A DNA stretch of 59,973 nucleotides, from assembly GCA_041598875.1 (NCBI GenBank), contig JBFHXP010000004.1, positions 1 through 59,973 on the forward strand, read 5' to 3'. Below the pieces are notes generated by a model, which did not search any database, was not told where the DNA came from, and worked only from the letters and a program-made list of their open reading frames with translations. Shown here piece after piece: positions 43,625-51,229 of this stretch. Made by a program: the position numbers and the translations under genes. Positions within the stretch are counted from its first letter, which is position 1. Every line of letters begins with the position of its first letter. The DNA comes from JAKITW01 sp041598875. Lineage in GTDB: Bacteria > Desulfobacterota > Desulfobulbia > Desulfobulbales > BM004.

Positions 43625-44449
43625 ATGAATACCAGTCGAAAAAATTCTGCGAATATCGATTTCATCATTGCCCGGGAAAAAAAGAAACAGGCCATGAAAA
43701 ACATCATGACCGGTATTCTGGTCGTGTTCGCCATTTCTCTGGTGATCACCGCCCTGGCCACCATCACCACCATTACCCGGGAATATATTTCCGGGCCGAC
43801 CCTGCAACCAGGTCCTGCAAGACCTCCCGATCAACCGGATGATCTTACGGATATCCACCCTTTTCCAAAAGAAACACTCCTGGAAGAGATTGTGGTGCCG
43901 GATGGAAACATGCCCGGCCCTGCGGATGACCGGGCCTCACTTGATCCCATTGCCCGTATTCTCGCCCAAGGGCAGGGAATTGAGAACGACACCCCCTCTC
44001 CCGGCTATGATGCTGAAAAAGAAAAAACCCCTGCCGTCCCCGAACCGGTTCCGGTGCGAGAAATTGTTTCAACGAAACAGATAAACAAGGATGGTGCCCC
44101 GCAGGCTGCAGGCCAACGGCCGGAACAATCAGCCCCCCATCCGGCCGAGACTCCCCAGATGGAACCATCAGGGAAGAGCACGGACCTTCCGGGAAAATAC
44201 CCCCTGGCCTCCACCCGAATCTTGACAGCGGCGGACCTCGCCGGCATACCCGCTTCTGAACTCAAGATAATGCGCAACGAAATATTTGCCCGCCACGGGT
44301 ACATTTTTACCACCAGTTCAATGAAGGATTACTTCACCGGCCAGCGCTGGTACCAGCCGAAACATGCCTCTGTCACCGGGTTGCTTTCTCCGGTGGAGGT
44401 GGCCAATGTTGAGTTTATTCAAAGAACCTCTCAGAAAAAAACAAAATAA
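43625..44449 (+). CDS. membrane-anchored YARHG domain protein
   Basis: This 274-residue protein has one N-terminal membrane helix (IMTGILVVFAISLVITALAT, residues about 26-46) after a basic cytoplasmic start. A long Pro/Glu-rich extracytoplasmic linker follows (about 50-190). The C-terminal YARHG domain (about 195-265) shows ELKIMRNEIFARHGYIF, where FARHG replaces the canonical YARHG, and FTGQRWYQP. YARHG domains are extracellular or periplasmic and of unknown function, thought to bind cell-wall or other ligands. It is transcribed alone. Confidence 0.8.
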   Translation: MNTSRKNSANIDFIIAREKKKQAMKNIMTGILVVFAISLVITALATITTITREYISGPTLQPGPARPPDQPDDLTDIHPFPKETLLEEIVVPDGNMPGPADDRASLDPIARILAQGQGIENDTPSPGYDAEKEKTPAVPEPVPVREIVSTKQINKDGAPQAAGQRPEQSAPHPAETPQMEPSGKSTDLPGKYPLASTRILTAADLAGIPASELKIMRNEIFARHGYIFTTSSMKDYFTGQRWYQPKHASVTGLLSPVEVANVEFIQRTSQKKTK

Positions 44450-44533
44450 CACCTCCCGCGCGACTCATTCCGGAGAAGTTCCGGCTGTCTGCGGGGCACC
44501 ACTCACGACCCATGAAACCTTCAATCCCAAAAA

Positions 44534-44844
44534 CCGTACTCATCAAAGGCCTTTGTCAAACAGTTCTCCAATAACCTCCGGGCCGATCTGGTCGGCACCA
44601 ATGTCCGGGTAGTAAACATAGAGCCGGGCATGGCGGAAACCGAATTTTCCCTGAACCGCTTCAAGGGGGATGCCGCAAGGGCAGGGGGGGTGTATCAGGG
44701 AACCGAACCGATCACCGCCAGGACATCGCGGAAATCGTCTGGTGGATCACCAGCAGGCCGCCTCACCTCAACATCAACAGCCTCGAGGTCATGCCGGTCT
44801 GTCAGAGCTGGGGTCCCTTTGCCGTTCACCGGAAAGCCGAGTAG
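44534..44844 (+). pseudogene. C-terminal remnant of an SDR oxidoreductase (YdfG-like)
   Basis: Read across frames, the DNA encodes SSKAFVKQFSNNLRADLVG, TNVRVVNIEPGMAETEFSL, NRFKGDAARAGGVYQGTEPI, a one-base deletion near 44722, then DIAEIVWWITSRPPHLNINS and LEVMPVCQSWGPFAVHRKAE with a stop at 44842-44844. This is the last third of a YdfG-type NADP-dependent 3-hydroxy acid/serine dehydrogenase. The Rossmann half is absent and the Tyr-Lys spacing is damaged. It is clearly inactive. Confidence 0.8.
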
Positions 44845-44845
44845 C

Positions 44846-44949
44846 TTTCATCCGGAAACAAGGGCTTTCCGGAAGGACACAAGACAAGCGGAAGCCCCTG
44901 AGATCTGCGCTACAAAACTCACTACATCACCCCCCAGCCGACCCTCTGG
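44846..44949. repeat. eroded repeat fragment
   Basis: TTTCATCCGGAAAC and GGGCTTTCCGGAAGGACACA resemble the ends of the CCGGA hairpin family (compare 47386-47398 and 47555-47571). The rest shows nothing recognisable. Together with the SDR remnant this fills the 500-base gap before the DUF2835 gene. Confidence 0.45.
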
Positions 44950-45195
44950 TTACTCTGAGATCCTCGCAAAGGAGAGTAGGCGGTTGTCCGGGTTCAAAGT
45001 TATCTCAAACAGCCCGGAAACCCCTTTTTCTGTTACAAAAGGCCGGAGGGTGGACGCGGGAAACATAATCCGCCTCCCGTCCACGGCCCGGGCGCTCACC
45101 GATGAGGCCCGGCCCTTGTAATAATCGAGATACTCTTCCGCTGATATGGCAAGCCGGACCCTGATTTTTTTCACCGCAGCCACGGTATCATTCAA
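44950..45195 (-). CDS. DUF2835 family protein
   Basis: This 81-residue protein matches the DUF2835 pattern: an SAEEYLDYYKGRASSVSAR middle, DGRRIMFPASTLRPFVT and GVSGLFEITL. The family is small, soluble and uncharacterised. The start is a TTG (45193-45195) overlapping the TGA of the EAL gene in the arrangement TTGA. It is therefore probably translated by coupling, downstream of the EAL protein. Confidence 0.75.
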   Translation of the reverse strand: MNDTVAAVKKIRVRLAISAEEYLDYYKGRASSVSARAVDGRRIMFPASTLRPFVTEKGVSGLFEITLNPDNRLLSFARISE

Positions 45196-46508
45196 AATGT
45201 GGGTAGACAGGCGCTGGGATCTTCACAGGGTTTTCCAAAAAGATACCCCTGGCCGTAATCCACCCCGAGCTCCTTGAGTTTTTCATATTCCGCCCGGGTC
45301 TCGATACCTTCGGCAATAACCTGGGATTTTATTCCCCTGGCCAGGCTGACCATGGCCTTGATAATTTCCTGCTTGATATAACTGGTGTCAATATCCCGGA
45401 CCAGGGAGATATCTATTTTCATGTACCCGGGGTGCAGCTCCATGATCCGCTCCAGATCAGCATTGCCGTGGCCGATATCGTCACTGGCATGGACTATGCC
45501 GATATCCGAATAATCCTGCATCGCGTTGCGGAAGAGATCATAATTATCAATCGCCAGCTTTTCATTGACCTCAAAAACCACATTTTCCGGCTTCATCTTC
45601 AGGTCCGCAAGCAACTCCTTGAGATAGGCGCCGCGAAACTCCGGGTCGTGGATGGTCATGGTCAGGGTGTTGACAAAAAATTTCTTGTCGCTCTTGATCG
45701 GGCGGATGCTCTGAAAGGCCTGTTTCCGGCAGAGACTGTCCAGCTCAAAGGAAAGGCCGAACTCACTGGCCAGGAGAAAAAGAAGCAGCGGGCTGGCAAA
45801 TTCCGTATCCACCGGTCCGCGGGAGAGGGCCTCGTAGCCGATGATCTCCAGGGAAGTTAAGGCAACGATCGGCTGAAAAACCGTCTTGATCTTCTCTTCA
45901 ATGATAATCTTCTGCAGATTATAGCGACTGACATTTTCCTGCTTCATGGCCATGAAATCGCCCATTTTTTTGGAACTGGTGATGAGCTGCATGACCAGGC
46001 GCATATTGTTGATCATCGGATTGTTGATGACCAGGGCAAAACCCACCGACGGCCGGGAGTATTCTTTTATATACGGCCGGAACACCTCGAATATTTTCTG
46101 GTCAATGGTCACCCGGGTCCGCTCGGCAATAGTCTCCAGGTGGTTGAGAATCTGGGTCTCCCTCTCCCGGGGAGGCGACAGAAACATGATAAAGGTGTCC
46201 GAGTCAAAGAGATCAACAACAAAGATATCATCAGAACGGAACTCGTCTTTCTTAAGGGTCTTGAGAATTTCGCTGACATGATCAAGGAGGTTATTGTAGG
46301 CGGTGCTGCCGTACTGGTACTCTATCTTGTTCAGCTGCGGAATCTGCACGGTAATGCAGGCCATGAAACGGGAATCAACAAGAATTCTCTCAACAGACTC
46401 GTACTCCTTTATGACCGTCGAAATCCCAAGGTATTTGTTGTAGTAAAAATCCTTGTGTATGGAAACGGACATATAGTGCTCAATGAGCTTTTTCTCAGTT
46501 TCATTCAT
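45192..46508 (-). CDS. EAL domain protein with degenerate GGDEF-like N-terminus (c-di-GMP phosphodiesterase)
   Basis: This 438-residue cytoplasmic protein has a degenerate GGDEF-like fold at residues about 45-190, where the signature position reads LFDSDTF, so cyclase activity is not expected. The EAL domain (about 200-430) keeps all expected catalytic positions: YEALSRG, FFVNTLT, FEVNEKL, SDDIGHG, MKIDISL and VIAEGIET. Hydrolysis of c-di-GMP is therefore plausible, although the DDFGTG loop is altered to DDIGHG. GAGGTGG precedes the ATG at 46508. No membrane helix or receiver domain is present. DUF2835 follows in a coupled arrangement. Confidence 0.87.
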   Translation of the reverse strand: MNETEKKLIEHYMSVSIHKDFYYNKYLGISTVIKEYESVERILVDSRFMACITVQIPQLNKIEYQYGSTAYNNLLDHVSEILKTLKKDEFRSDDIFVVDLFDSDTFIMFLSPPRERETQILNHLETIAERTRVTIDQKIFEVFRPYIKEYSRPSVGFALVINNPMINNMRLVMQLITSSKKMGDFMAMKQENVSRYNLQKIIIEEKIKTVFQPIVALTSLEIIGYEALSRGPVDTEFASPLLLFLLASEFGLSFELDSLCRKQAFQSIRPIKSDKKFFVNTLTMTIHDPEFRGAYLKELLADLKMKPENVVFEVNEKLAIDNYDLFRNAMQDYSDIGIVHASDDIGHGNADLERIMELHPGYMKIDISLVRDIDTSYIKQEIIKAMVSLARGIKSQVIAEGIETRAEYEKLKELGVDYGQGYLFGKPCEDPSACLPTF

Positions 46509-46794
46509 CCAGCCACCTCTTTGACTTCTCAAGGAAAATACAGAGCACAGTTACTTCATGAAAATACCTGGGATATTCTACCAGAATTGGTAAAAATTTC
46601 CAGGCCATCTTTGTATGGTTCTGGCCCAGGACACGGAAAAGAAAAGAAAAAAAGCACAATAAACCTTGCCCAGCGGCGGTGCCTCTGTGTTATAGTATAT
46701 CATATCAGTGACTGCGGCGGACCACCGACCCAAGACCTCGGCAACAGGAGACCGCCACCATAATTGCGGACCCATTCCACCACAGGAGAGTCTC
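46509..46794. other. divergent intergenic region
   Basis: This 286-base AT-rich gap lies between the EAL gene (minus) and the Ada-like zinc protein gene (plus). It contains A-rich tracts near 46640-46655 and a weak promoter-like TTATAGTAT (46689-46697) toward the plus-strand gene. No further gene is seen. Confidence 0.4.
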
Positions 46795-47382
46795 ATGAAC
46801 GCACTGCTTCGCTTCAAAAAAATCGCGGCCAAACAGAATATCCTCTTTGATGAATTCTTCCTGGAATACAACGACATCGAATTTATCGCCTTTAACTTTA
46901 ATGCCCAGGGATCGGCATTGTGCCGATGCGACGGGGTGCTGCAGGCAATCGACAAGAACACGGTTGCCAAAATCCTTTTCGGTGTCACCACCGCCAGGCT
47001 CGATATTTTTGTCAGGGGGATTTATAATCCGGATTGCCACTCGGAAGACCTGAAGAAAACCGCCGGCGAACTGGTCTTCAACCAGAGCGAACTCAACGAA
47101 CTGTCCAAATATTCCCTCGGAAACCTGGCCAAGGAAATTCACAAGAAGCTCGAAGAACACCATGAGGTCATGTTCAGCTATTATGAAGAAGAGATCGAGG
47201 GCGGACAGACCGGGGAAGAGCCCGCCCCTCCCCAGTCAAAGCTCCTGCGCGGCAACACCAAGAGCCTTCTTTTCCACAACCCGGGGTGCATCAACTACGA
47301 CGGCAAACAGTGCACCGCTAAATTCGTAAGCAGGAAAGAGGCGGTGTCTTCCGGCTACAAACCATGCAAGATCTGTAATTAG
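46795..47382 (+). CDS. protein with C-terminal Ada-like metal-binding domain
   Basis: This 195-residue soluble protein has an N-terminal part (1-140) of unknown type, with FLEYNDIEFIAFNFNAQGSALC and an acidic helix with a Tyr-rich YYEEEIEGG. The last 45 residues match the Ada-type zinc module: LLFHNPGCINYDGKQC, KFVSRKEAVSSGYKPCKIC. Four Cys are present at the expected spacing. In Ada this module accepts a methyl group from DNA phosphotriesters. Similar modules occur in nucleases and unknown proteins. No alkyltransferase domain is seen, so a repair role is not implied. Confidence 0.7.
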   Translation: MNALLRFKKIAAKQNILFDEFFLEYNDIEFIAFNFNAQGSALCRCDGVLQAIDKNTVAKILFGVTTARLDIFVRGIYNPDCHSEDLKKTAGELVFNQSELNELSKYSLGNLAKEIHKKLEEHHEVMFSYYEEEIEGGQTGEEPAPPQSKLLRGNTKSLLFHNPGCINYDGKQCTAKFVSRKEAVSSGYKPCKICN

Positions 47383-47574
47383 TTTTCATCCGGAAACGCC
47401 ACTTTTGAAAAATCTCGGTGTCAATCCGCAGAAGCATGTGCTCGACGTACCCCAGTACGCCTGCGCATACTTCCTTGATCTCCTGGATCTTTTTAAAAAT
47501 TGTCTGCTTCCGGATTAAAAACAGCTAAGTGTAGCCATCCGGGGAAAAAAGACTTTCCGGATGGACACTAATAA
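47383..47574 (-). repeat. near-complete copy of the CCGGA hairpin repeat
   Basis: This copy of about 190 bases is the reverse complement of the element at the right edge. It runs from TTTTCATCCGGAAACGCC to GGATGGACACTAAT. It contains GAAGCATGTGCTCGACGTAC / GTACGCCTGCGCATACTTC (a long imperfect palindrome, 47432-47473) and CCATCCGG (47538-47545) / CCGGATGG (47560-47567). It fills most of the gap between the Ada-like gene and a lipoprotein gene. Confidence 0.85.
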
Positions 47575-47630
47575 ATGCCCGTCCCGGAAGGTTGTTTGTT
47601 TCCGGATAAAAACTATTTAAGGAGTAGTAT

Positions 47631-47975
47631 ATGAAAAATATGTATTATTATGCCACATGCCTGGGCCTGGCCCTTTTTTTTATGGCGGGATGCGCCACAA
47701 TAGAAATTGTGAAAGAGGGCCCTGCAGAAACCGCCACAGAAAAGCCCGTGGAAAAGCCCCGGGAGCTCTCCCCCCTTGACTCCTGTGCCGACACCCTGAC
47801 TTCACTCGTCGAAGAGGCCAGAAAAACCATGCGCTCCACGGAAACCCTCTGCAGCGGCCTTCGCTTTGAGGCAACTCCCATGTGGGACATGAATTACGAT
47901 GGCACGGTCCATGTCCGGGTATATGATACCGAGGGAAAAAGCGTGCTCGATGAAATGAGAAAACCGCAGAAATAG
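47631..47975 (+). CDS. small lipoprotein of unknown function
   Basis: This 114-residue protein has a lipoprotein signal peptide ending in the lipobox FFMAGC, with Cys at residue 21. A Glu/Pro/Lys-rich linker (EGPAETATEKPVEKPRE) is followed by a short domain with two Cys (LDSCADTLTSL and TETLCSGLRFEA) and VHVRVYDTEGK. GGAGTAGTAT precedes the ATG. The function is unknown. It ends 7 bases before dus, so the two may be co-transcribed. Confidence 0.75.
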   Translation: MKNMYYYATCLGLALFFMAGCATIEIVKEGPAETATEKPVEKPRELSPLDSCADTLTSLVEEARKTMRSTETLCSGLRFEATPMWDMNYDGTVHVRVYDTEGKSVLDEMRKPQK

Positions 47976-47982
47976 AAAAAAT

Positions 47983-48954
47983 ATGCAAAACACCGGCAGG
48001 CTTCCCTGGGAATCCGGCGCCACCCCCCTGATGCTTGCCCCGATGCAGGGCCTGACCAATCGGGCCCTGCGCGCCCTCTTTTGCGACCGCTACTGGCCAG
48101 ACATTGTTTTTACCGAATATGTCCGGGTGCAATCCGGCGCGGCAAAACCCATTTCCGACACTGACCGCCACGAGGTGTCCTCCGGCGAGAGCAAAACTCC
48201 CCTGGTGGTTCAGTTAATCGGCAGCGACCCCGGCGCCCTGACCAGGGCCGCGGAAACGGTACAGAGCCTGGGCACTTTTCATCTTAACATCAATCTCGGA
48301 TGTCCTTACGGACGGATGTCGGGAAATACGGCCGGCGGTGCGCTGCTCAACAACCCCGAGCCTCTTGCCCGCCTCCTTGGCGCGCTCCGCCCGGTCATCA
48401 GAGGAAGTTTTTCCGTAAAACTTCGCGCCGGCATCAACTCACCCGACGAGATATTTTCCTTGCTCCCCCTGTTTGAGGCCCATGATATCGACTTTCTCAT
48501 TATCCACCCGCGAACGGTCCGGCAAAGATACTCCGGCCGGGCCGACCACGGGATTACTGCTGAGGCGGTCAAAAAAACCAGGCTGCCGGTTATTGCCAAT
48601 GGAGATATCTTTACCACCGAAGACGCCGGGCGGATTCTTGCCCAGACCAATGCCGCCGGCCTGATGCTCGGTCGCGGAGCGATCAACGACCCCCTGCTTT
48701 TTCAGAGAATCCGGGGAAACCACAGGTCGGTCTCCACCGGCCAGGAGCGGATCCGTGAACTCCAGGGCTATCTGCAGGAACTTCTTCCGCGTTATCAGGA
48801 CATCTTTTGCGGCGAACAGCAAATTCTTGCCAAGATCAAGGAGGTAATTACCCTGATACAGTGTCCAGAGAATGAAAAACATCTAAAAAAACTCAAAAAA
48901 TCCGTCACCATAAAAAACTTCTCCCTCCTCCTTGCCACCATGACAGAGACCTGA
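47983..48954 (+). CDS. dus: tRNA-dihydrouridine synthase
   Basis: This flavoenzyme reduces specific uridines in tRNA. It has 323 residues. Motifs are MLAPMQGLTNRALRAL, FTEYVRV, VQLIGSDP, NINLGCPYGRMSGNTAGGAL with the catalytic Cys (near residue 107), SVKLRAGI, IIHPRTVRQRY, VIANGDIFTTEDA and GLMLGRGAINDP. The exact target position (DusA, B or C type) cannot be set by eye. It lies 7 bases after the lipoprotein gene. Confidence 0.93.
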   Translation: MQNTGRLPWESGATPLMLAPMQGLTNRALRALFCDRYWPDIVFTEYVRVQSGAAKPISDTDRHEVSSGESKTPLVVQLIGSDPGALTRAAETVQSLGTFHLNINLGCPYGRMSGNTAGGALLNNPEPLARLLGALRPVIRGSFSVKLRAGINSPDEIFSLLPLFEAHDIDFLIIHPRTVRQRYSGRADHGITAEAVKKTRLPVIANGDIFTTEDAGRILAQTNAAGLMLGRGAINDPLLFQRIRGNHRSVSTGQERIRELQGYLQELLPRYQDIFCGEQQILAKIKEVITLIQCPENEKHLKKLKKSVTIKNFSLLLATMTET

Positions 48955-48998
48955 AAACATCGATCCTTCCGGACCATTGTCCAGTCCAGCAAATAAAC

Positions 48999-49027
48999 TT
49001 GCTATTAAATACGCTCCATGCTAAGAT
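48999..49027 (+). promoter_or_regulatory. candidate sigma-70 promoter upstream of the cold-shock gene
   Basis: TTGCTA (48999-49004) and TAAGAT (49022-49027) have a 17-base spacer. Transcription would begin near 49034, giving either a short RNA ending at the 49076-49114 terminator or a cold-shock mRNA with a leader of about 180 bases. Confidence 0.65.
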
Positions 49028-49075
49028 ATCAGATGTTGCGCAGTGCCTGTTTGTAGAAAAATTCGAAAAAGAGAC

Positions 49076-49114
49076 AACCGCACGACTGGATAAAATACTC
49101 GTGCGGTTTTTTTT
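49076..49114 (+). terminator. strong Rho-independent terminator inside the cold-shock leader
   Basis: AACCGCACGA (49076-49085) pairs perfectly with TCGTGCGGTT (49099-49108) around a 13-base loop. T8 (49107-49114) follows. It lies between a good promoter and the csp start and could be an attenuator or the end of a small RNA of about 80 bases. Confidence 0.88.
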
Positions 49115-49211
49115 ATTTACTCAAACAAGCTGCATGCCGCCTCTTTACCGGAGATGCGGCGAGAAATCACACGGCTCCCATAATGGAGCCCACCACACAA
49201 GGAGTAGTAAA
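49115..49211 (+). promoter_or_regulatory. cold-shock gene 5' leader with hairpins
   Basis: GGCTCC (49172-49177) and GGAGCC pair around CATAAT, and GCCGC/GCGGC near 49137-49162 can also pair. AAGGAGTAGTAAA then precedes the ATG. Long structured leaders are typical of cold-induced csp mRNAs, where they fold differently at low temperature. Confidence 0.45.
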
Positions 49212-49412
49212 ATGGCTGAAGGTACAGTAAAATGGTTTAATGATTCTAAAGGGTTCGGATTCATCGAGCAGGACGGCGGCAAGGATGTTTTTGTTCATCA
49301 CACCGCGATCCAGGCCGAGGGTTTCAAATCCCTTACCGAAGGCGCCCGCGTCTCTTTCGATATCGTTGATGGCGCCAAGGGCCCGGCTGCCGAGAACGTC
49401 CGCCAGCTGTAA
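49212..49412 (+). CDS. cspA: cold-shock domain protein (CspA family)
   Basis: This 66-residue single cold-shock domain protein is an RNA chaperone. The two RNA-binding motifs are intact: KGFGFIEQ (RNP1) and DVFVHH (RNP2). It starts MAEGTVKWFNDSKG and ends PAAENVRQL, the normal length. The start is set by AAGGAG and by the family N-terminus; the frame extends to 48999 through the leader without similarity. It is followed by its own terminator. Confidence 0.95.
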   Translation: MAEGTVKWFNDSKGFGFIEQDGGKDVFVHHTAIQAEGFKSLTEGARVSFDIVDGAKGPAAENVRQL

Positions 49413-49431
49413 TCCATCTGGTTAGTTCATG

Positions 49432-49464
49432 AAAAAAGCCCCGCTTGATGCGGGGCTTTTTTTT
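49432..49464 (+). terminator. Rho-independent terminator of the cold-shock gene
   Basis: AAAAGCCCCGC (49434-49444) pairs with GCGGGGCTTTT (49450-49460) around TTGAT. A T-tract runs to 49464. It lies 20 bases after the csp stop. Confidence 0.93.
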
Positions 49465-49623
49465 CGCCCGCCTCCTGCCCGCAAAAAACCCTCTCCGCGC
49501 TTCACCAACACGTCAGAATATGATACAGTAACCTGTGTTCCATATCGAATCTCTCTTTCCCGCTGTTTTCAACGGAAAAGAGAAGGGCCCACAAGATCCT
49601 GTCTTTATTGCTCGAGAGACCTG

Positions 49624-50274
49624 ATGACCAGCAAGCTGACTGCGTTGTTTCCGAATCTGGCCGCCAATTCCACTTTAATTAAGCACATACTTGAAAAAGG
49701 AATCAATCAATCCTTTCCTGCGGCAACCCCGATATACTGGGAAGGCGATGCCTGCTCGCATATTGCCTTTCTGCTCAGCGGAGAAATCAGGGTCTATAAA
49801 TCCGGCCAGACCGGTCGGGAAATCACCCTCTATGAAATCGGCCCCGGTGACACCTGCATTCTCAACGCATCCTGTATTCTCTCCAGTTCAAATTATCCGG
49901 CCAACGCGGTCACCAGAAGCCAGGTTGATGCCCTGCTCCTGCCGGCCCGTGAGTTTCAGAAATTAATGGCCGAATATGCAGAGATAAGAAATTTTGTCTT
50001 TTCACTTCTCAGCATGCGCTTTTCCGAGGTCATGGCACTTCTGGAGGAGGTGGCCTTCAACCGCATGGACGAGCGCCTCAATGAATACCTGGTTGAAAAA
50101 TCGGAAAATAACCTCCTGGAAGCGACTCATCAGGCTATTGCCAACGACCTGGGCACCTCCCGCGAGGTGGTCAGCCGACTGTTGAAAGAGATGGAGCGCC
50201 AGGGCAAAGTGCAGCTGGCCCGCAACTCCATCAGACTGCTTGACCAATCAAACCTCACCGTCAGTGGTGACTAA
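49624..50274 (+). CDS. Crp/Fnr family transcriptional regulator
   Basis: This 216-residue regulator has a cyclic-nucleotide-binding-like sensor domain (about 20-130) and a helix-turn-helix DNA-binding domain (about 165-210, with ANDLGTSREVVSRLLKEM). The sensor part has Cys residues in GDACSHIAF and in GPGDTCILNASCIL, a GxTCxLxxSC pattern that I associate with a distinct Crp/Fnr subgroup. It lacks the N-terminal four-Cys cluster of Fnr. The effector is unknown; a redox, heme or metal signal is plausible. It is upstream of a DUF2892 gene, with palindromic candidate operators between. The frame from 49429 runs through the csp terminator and is not used. Confidence 0.88.
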   Translation: MTSKLTALFPNLAANSTLIKHILEKGINQSFPAATPIYWEGDACSHIAFLLSGEIRVYKSGQTGREITLYEIGPGDTCILNASCILSSSNYPANAVTRSQVDALLLPAREFQKLMAEYAEIRNFVFSLLSMRFSEVMALLEEVAFNRMDERLNEYLVEKSENNLLEATHQAIANDLGTSREVVSRLLKEMERQGKVQLARNSIRLLDQSNLTVSGD

Positions 50275-50302
50275 GTCACAAAAGATCTGTGCCCAAGTCA
50301 CA
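50267..50302. promoter_or_regulatory. candidate Crp/Fnr-type operators
   Basis: GTGACTAAGTCAC (50267-50279) is a perfect palindrome overlapping the regulator's stop codon. CTGTGCCCAAGTCACAG (50287-50303) repeats the AGTCACA half-site with an opposing CTGTG. Both lie upstream of the DUF2892 gene. A third half-site, TGTCACA, is near 50368. Binding by the adjacent regulator is inferred from position and symmetry only. Confidence 0.45.
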
Positions 50303-50387
50303 GCATGTCTCATTCTTCCTGTGTACAGTGCATCAAAACGTACTGACAGCACCGTGCTGTTACAACTGTCACATCAGGAGGAAGAAA

Positions 50388-50651
50388 ATGAAAAGAAACA
50401 TCGGAGATGGTGAAAGATTTATCAGGGTACTGGCGGGGTCCGCTTTACTGGCCATGACCTTTGTCGGCCCCCGGGCACTTTGGGGTTACCTGGGCCTCGT
50501 GCCGCTTCTTACCGGGCTTATCGGCTGGTGCCCCCCGTATCAAATTCTCGGTATTTCCACATGCTCCAGAAAGAAGGAAGGCCTTGTCAACAGCTGTTGC
50601 AGATCGACACCAAACCCCGGAAACACCATGAAAGCATCCCCGGAAAAATAA
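50388..50651 (+). CDS. DUF2892 small membrane protein
   Basis: This 87-residue paralogue of the protein at 43064 starts MKRNIGDGERFIRVLAG, has two hydrophobic segments (ALLAMTFVGPRALWGYLG and LVPLLTGLIG), then GWCPPYQILGISTC and a tail with CC. AGGAGGAAGAAA precedes the ATG, a strong ribosome site. It directly follows a Crp/Fnr regulator gene and precedes a small exported protein, suggesting a small regulated operon. The function is unknown. Confidence 0.82.
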   Translation: MKRNIGDGERFIRVLAGSALLAMTFVGPRALWGYLGLVPLLTGLIGWCPPYQILGISTCSRKKEGLVNSCCRSTPNPGNTMKASPEK

Positions 50652-50662
50652 AGGAGCGTATC

Positions 50663-50992
50663 ATGCCGCGATCAGTATTTACTGCCGTTTACTCTGCTAT
50701 TCCCCGGCTGACTGTGATCCTGCTTGCCGCAGGTATCATGCTGTCACTGCTTGTTCCTGACCACGCCCAGGCACACCATGCCGACGAACTGCTCGCGCTG
50801 GCCGGCAAAAATCTTGCCTCGGCCCAAGCGGCACTGGAGCAGGGAGATGAACCTGCGGCCCGAACGCTGATCGCCAAGGCGGGCGATTTTCTGGAGCGGG
50901 CGCGCAAACTTGAGCCGCACATAGTTACAGACAGCAAGCAGGAAGCACTCTATCAGGATCTTGTTAAACTCCTTTCACCGCCTGATAAATAG
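50663..50992 (+). CDS. small exported helical protein
   Basis: This 109-residue protein has a signal peptide (RLTVILLAAGIMLSLLVPD, cleavage likely after AQA). The mature domain is an alpha-helical pair of about 70 residues: DELLALAGKNLASAQAALEQ and ARTLIAKAGDFLERARKL, resembling a TPR-like or metal-free four-helix half. AAGGAGCGTATC precedes the ATG, 11 bases after the DUF2892 stop, so they are co-transcribed. No family is recognised. Confidence 0.7.
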   Translation: MPRSVFTAVYSAIPRLTVILLAAGIMLSLLVPDHAQAHHADELLALAGKNLASAQAALEQGDEPAARTLIAKAGDFLERARKLEPHIVTDSKQEALYQDLVKLLSPPDK

Positions 50993-51229
50993 TGTCCGCC
51001 CGGGCGCGACCTGACCCGACCAGCCCGAGGATTTCCCTCCCCAAAAAAAGTTCGTGCCATCTCAAAGGCCGTTGGACAGTGTCCAGCGGCCCTTGGTCGT
51101 ATTCCGCCCTCATCTCCATCTGCCAAATTACTCTTTTGTCGTGCAGAGAGGTCCCATAAAAAAGAAAAACCTGGTATCATGAAACTCGCATGCCACGATA
51201 CCACCTGACCTTTTTTGCGGAGCAGCACC

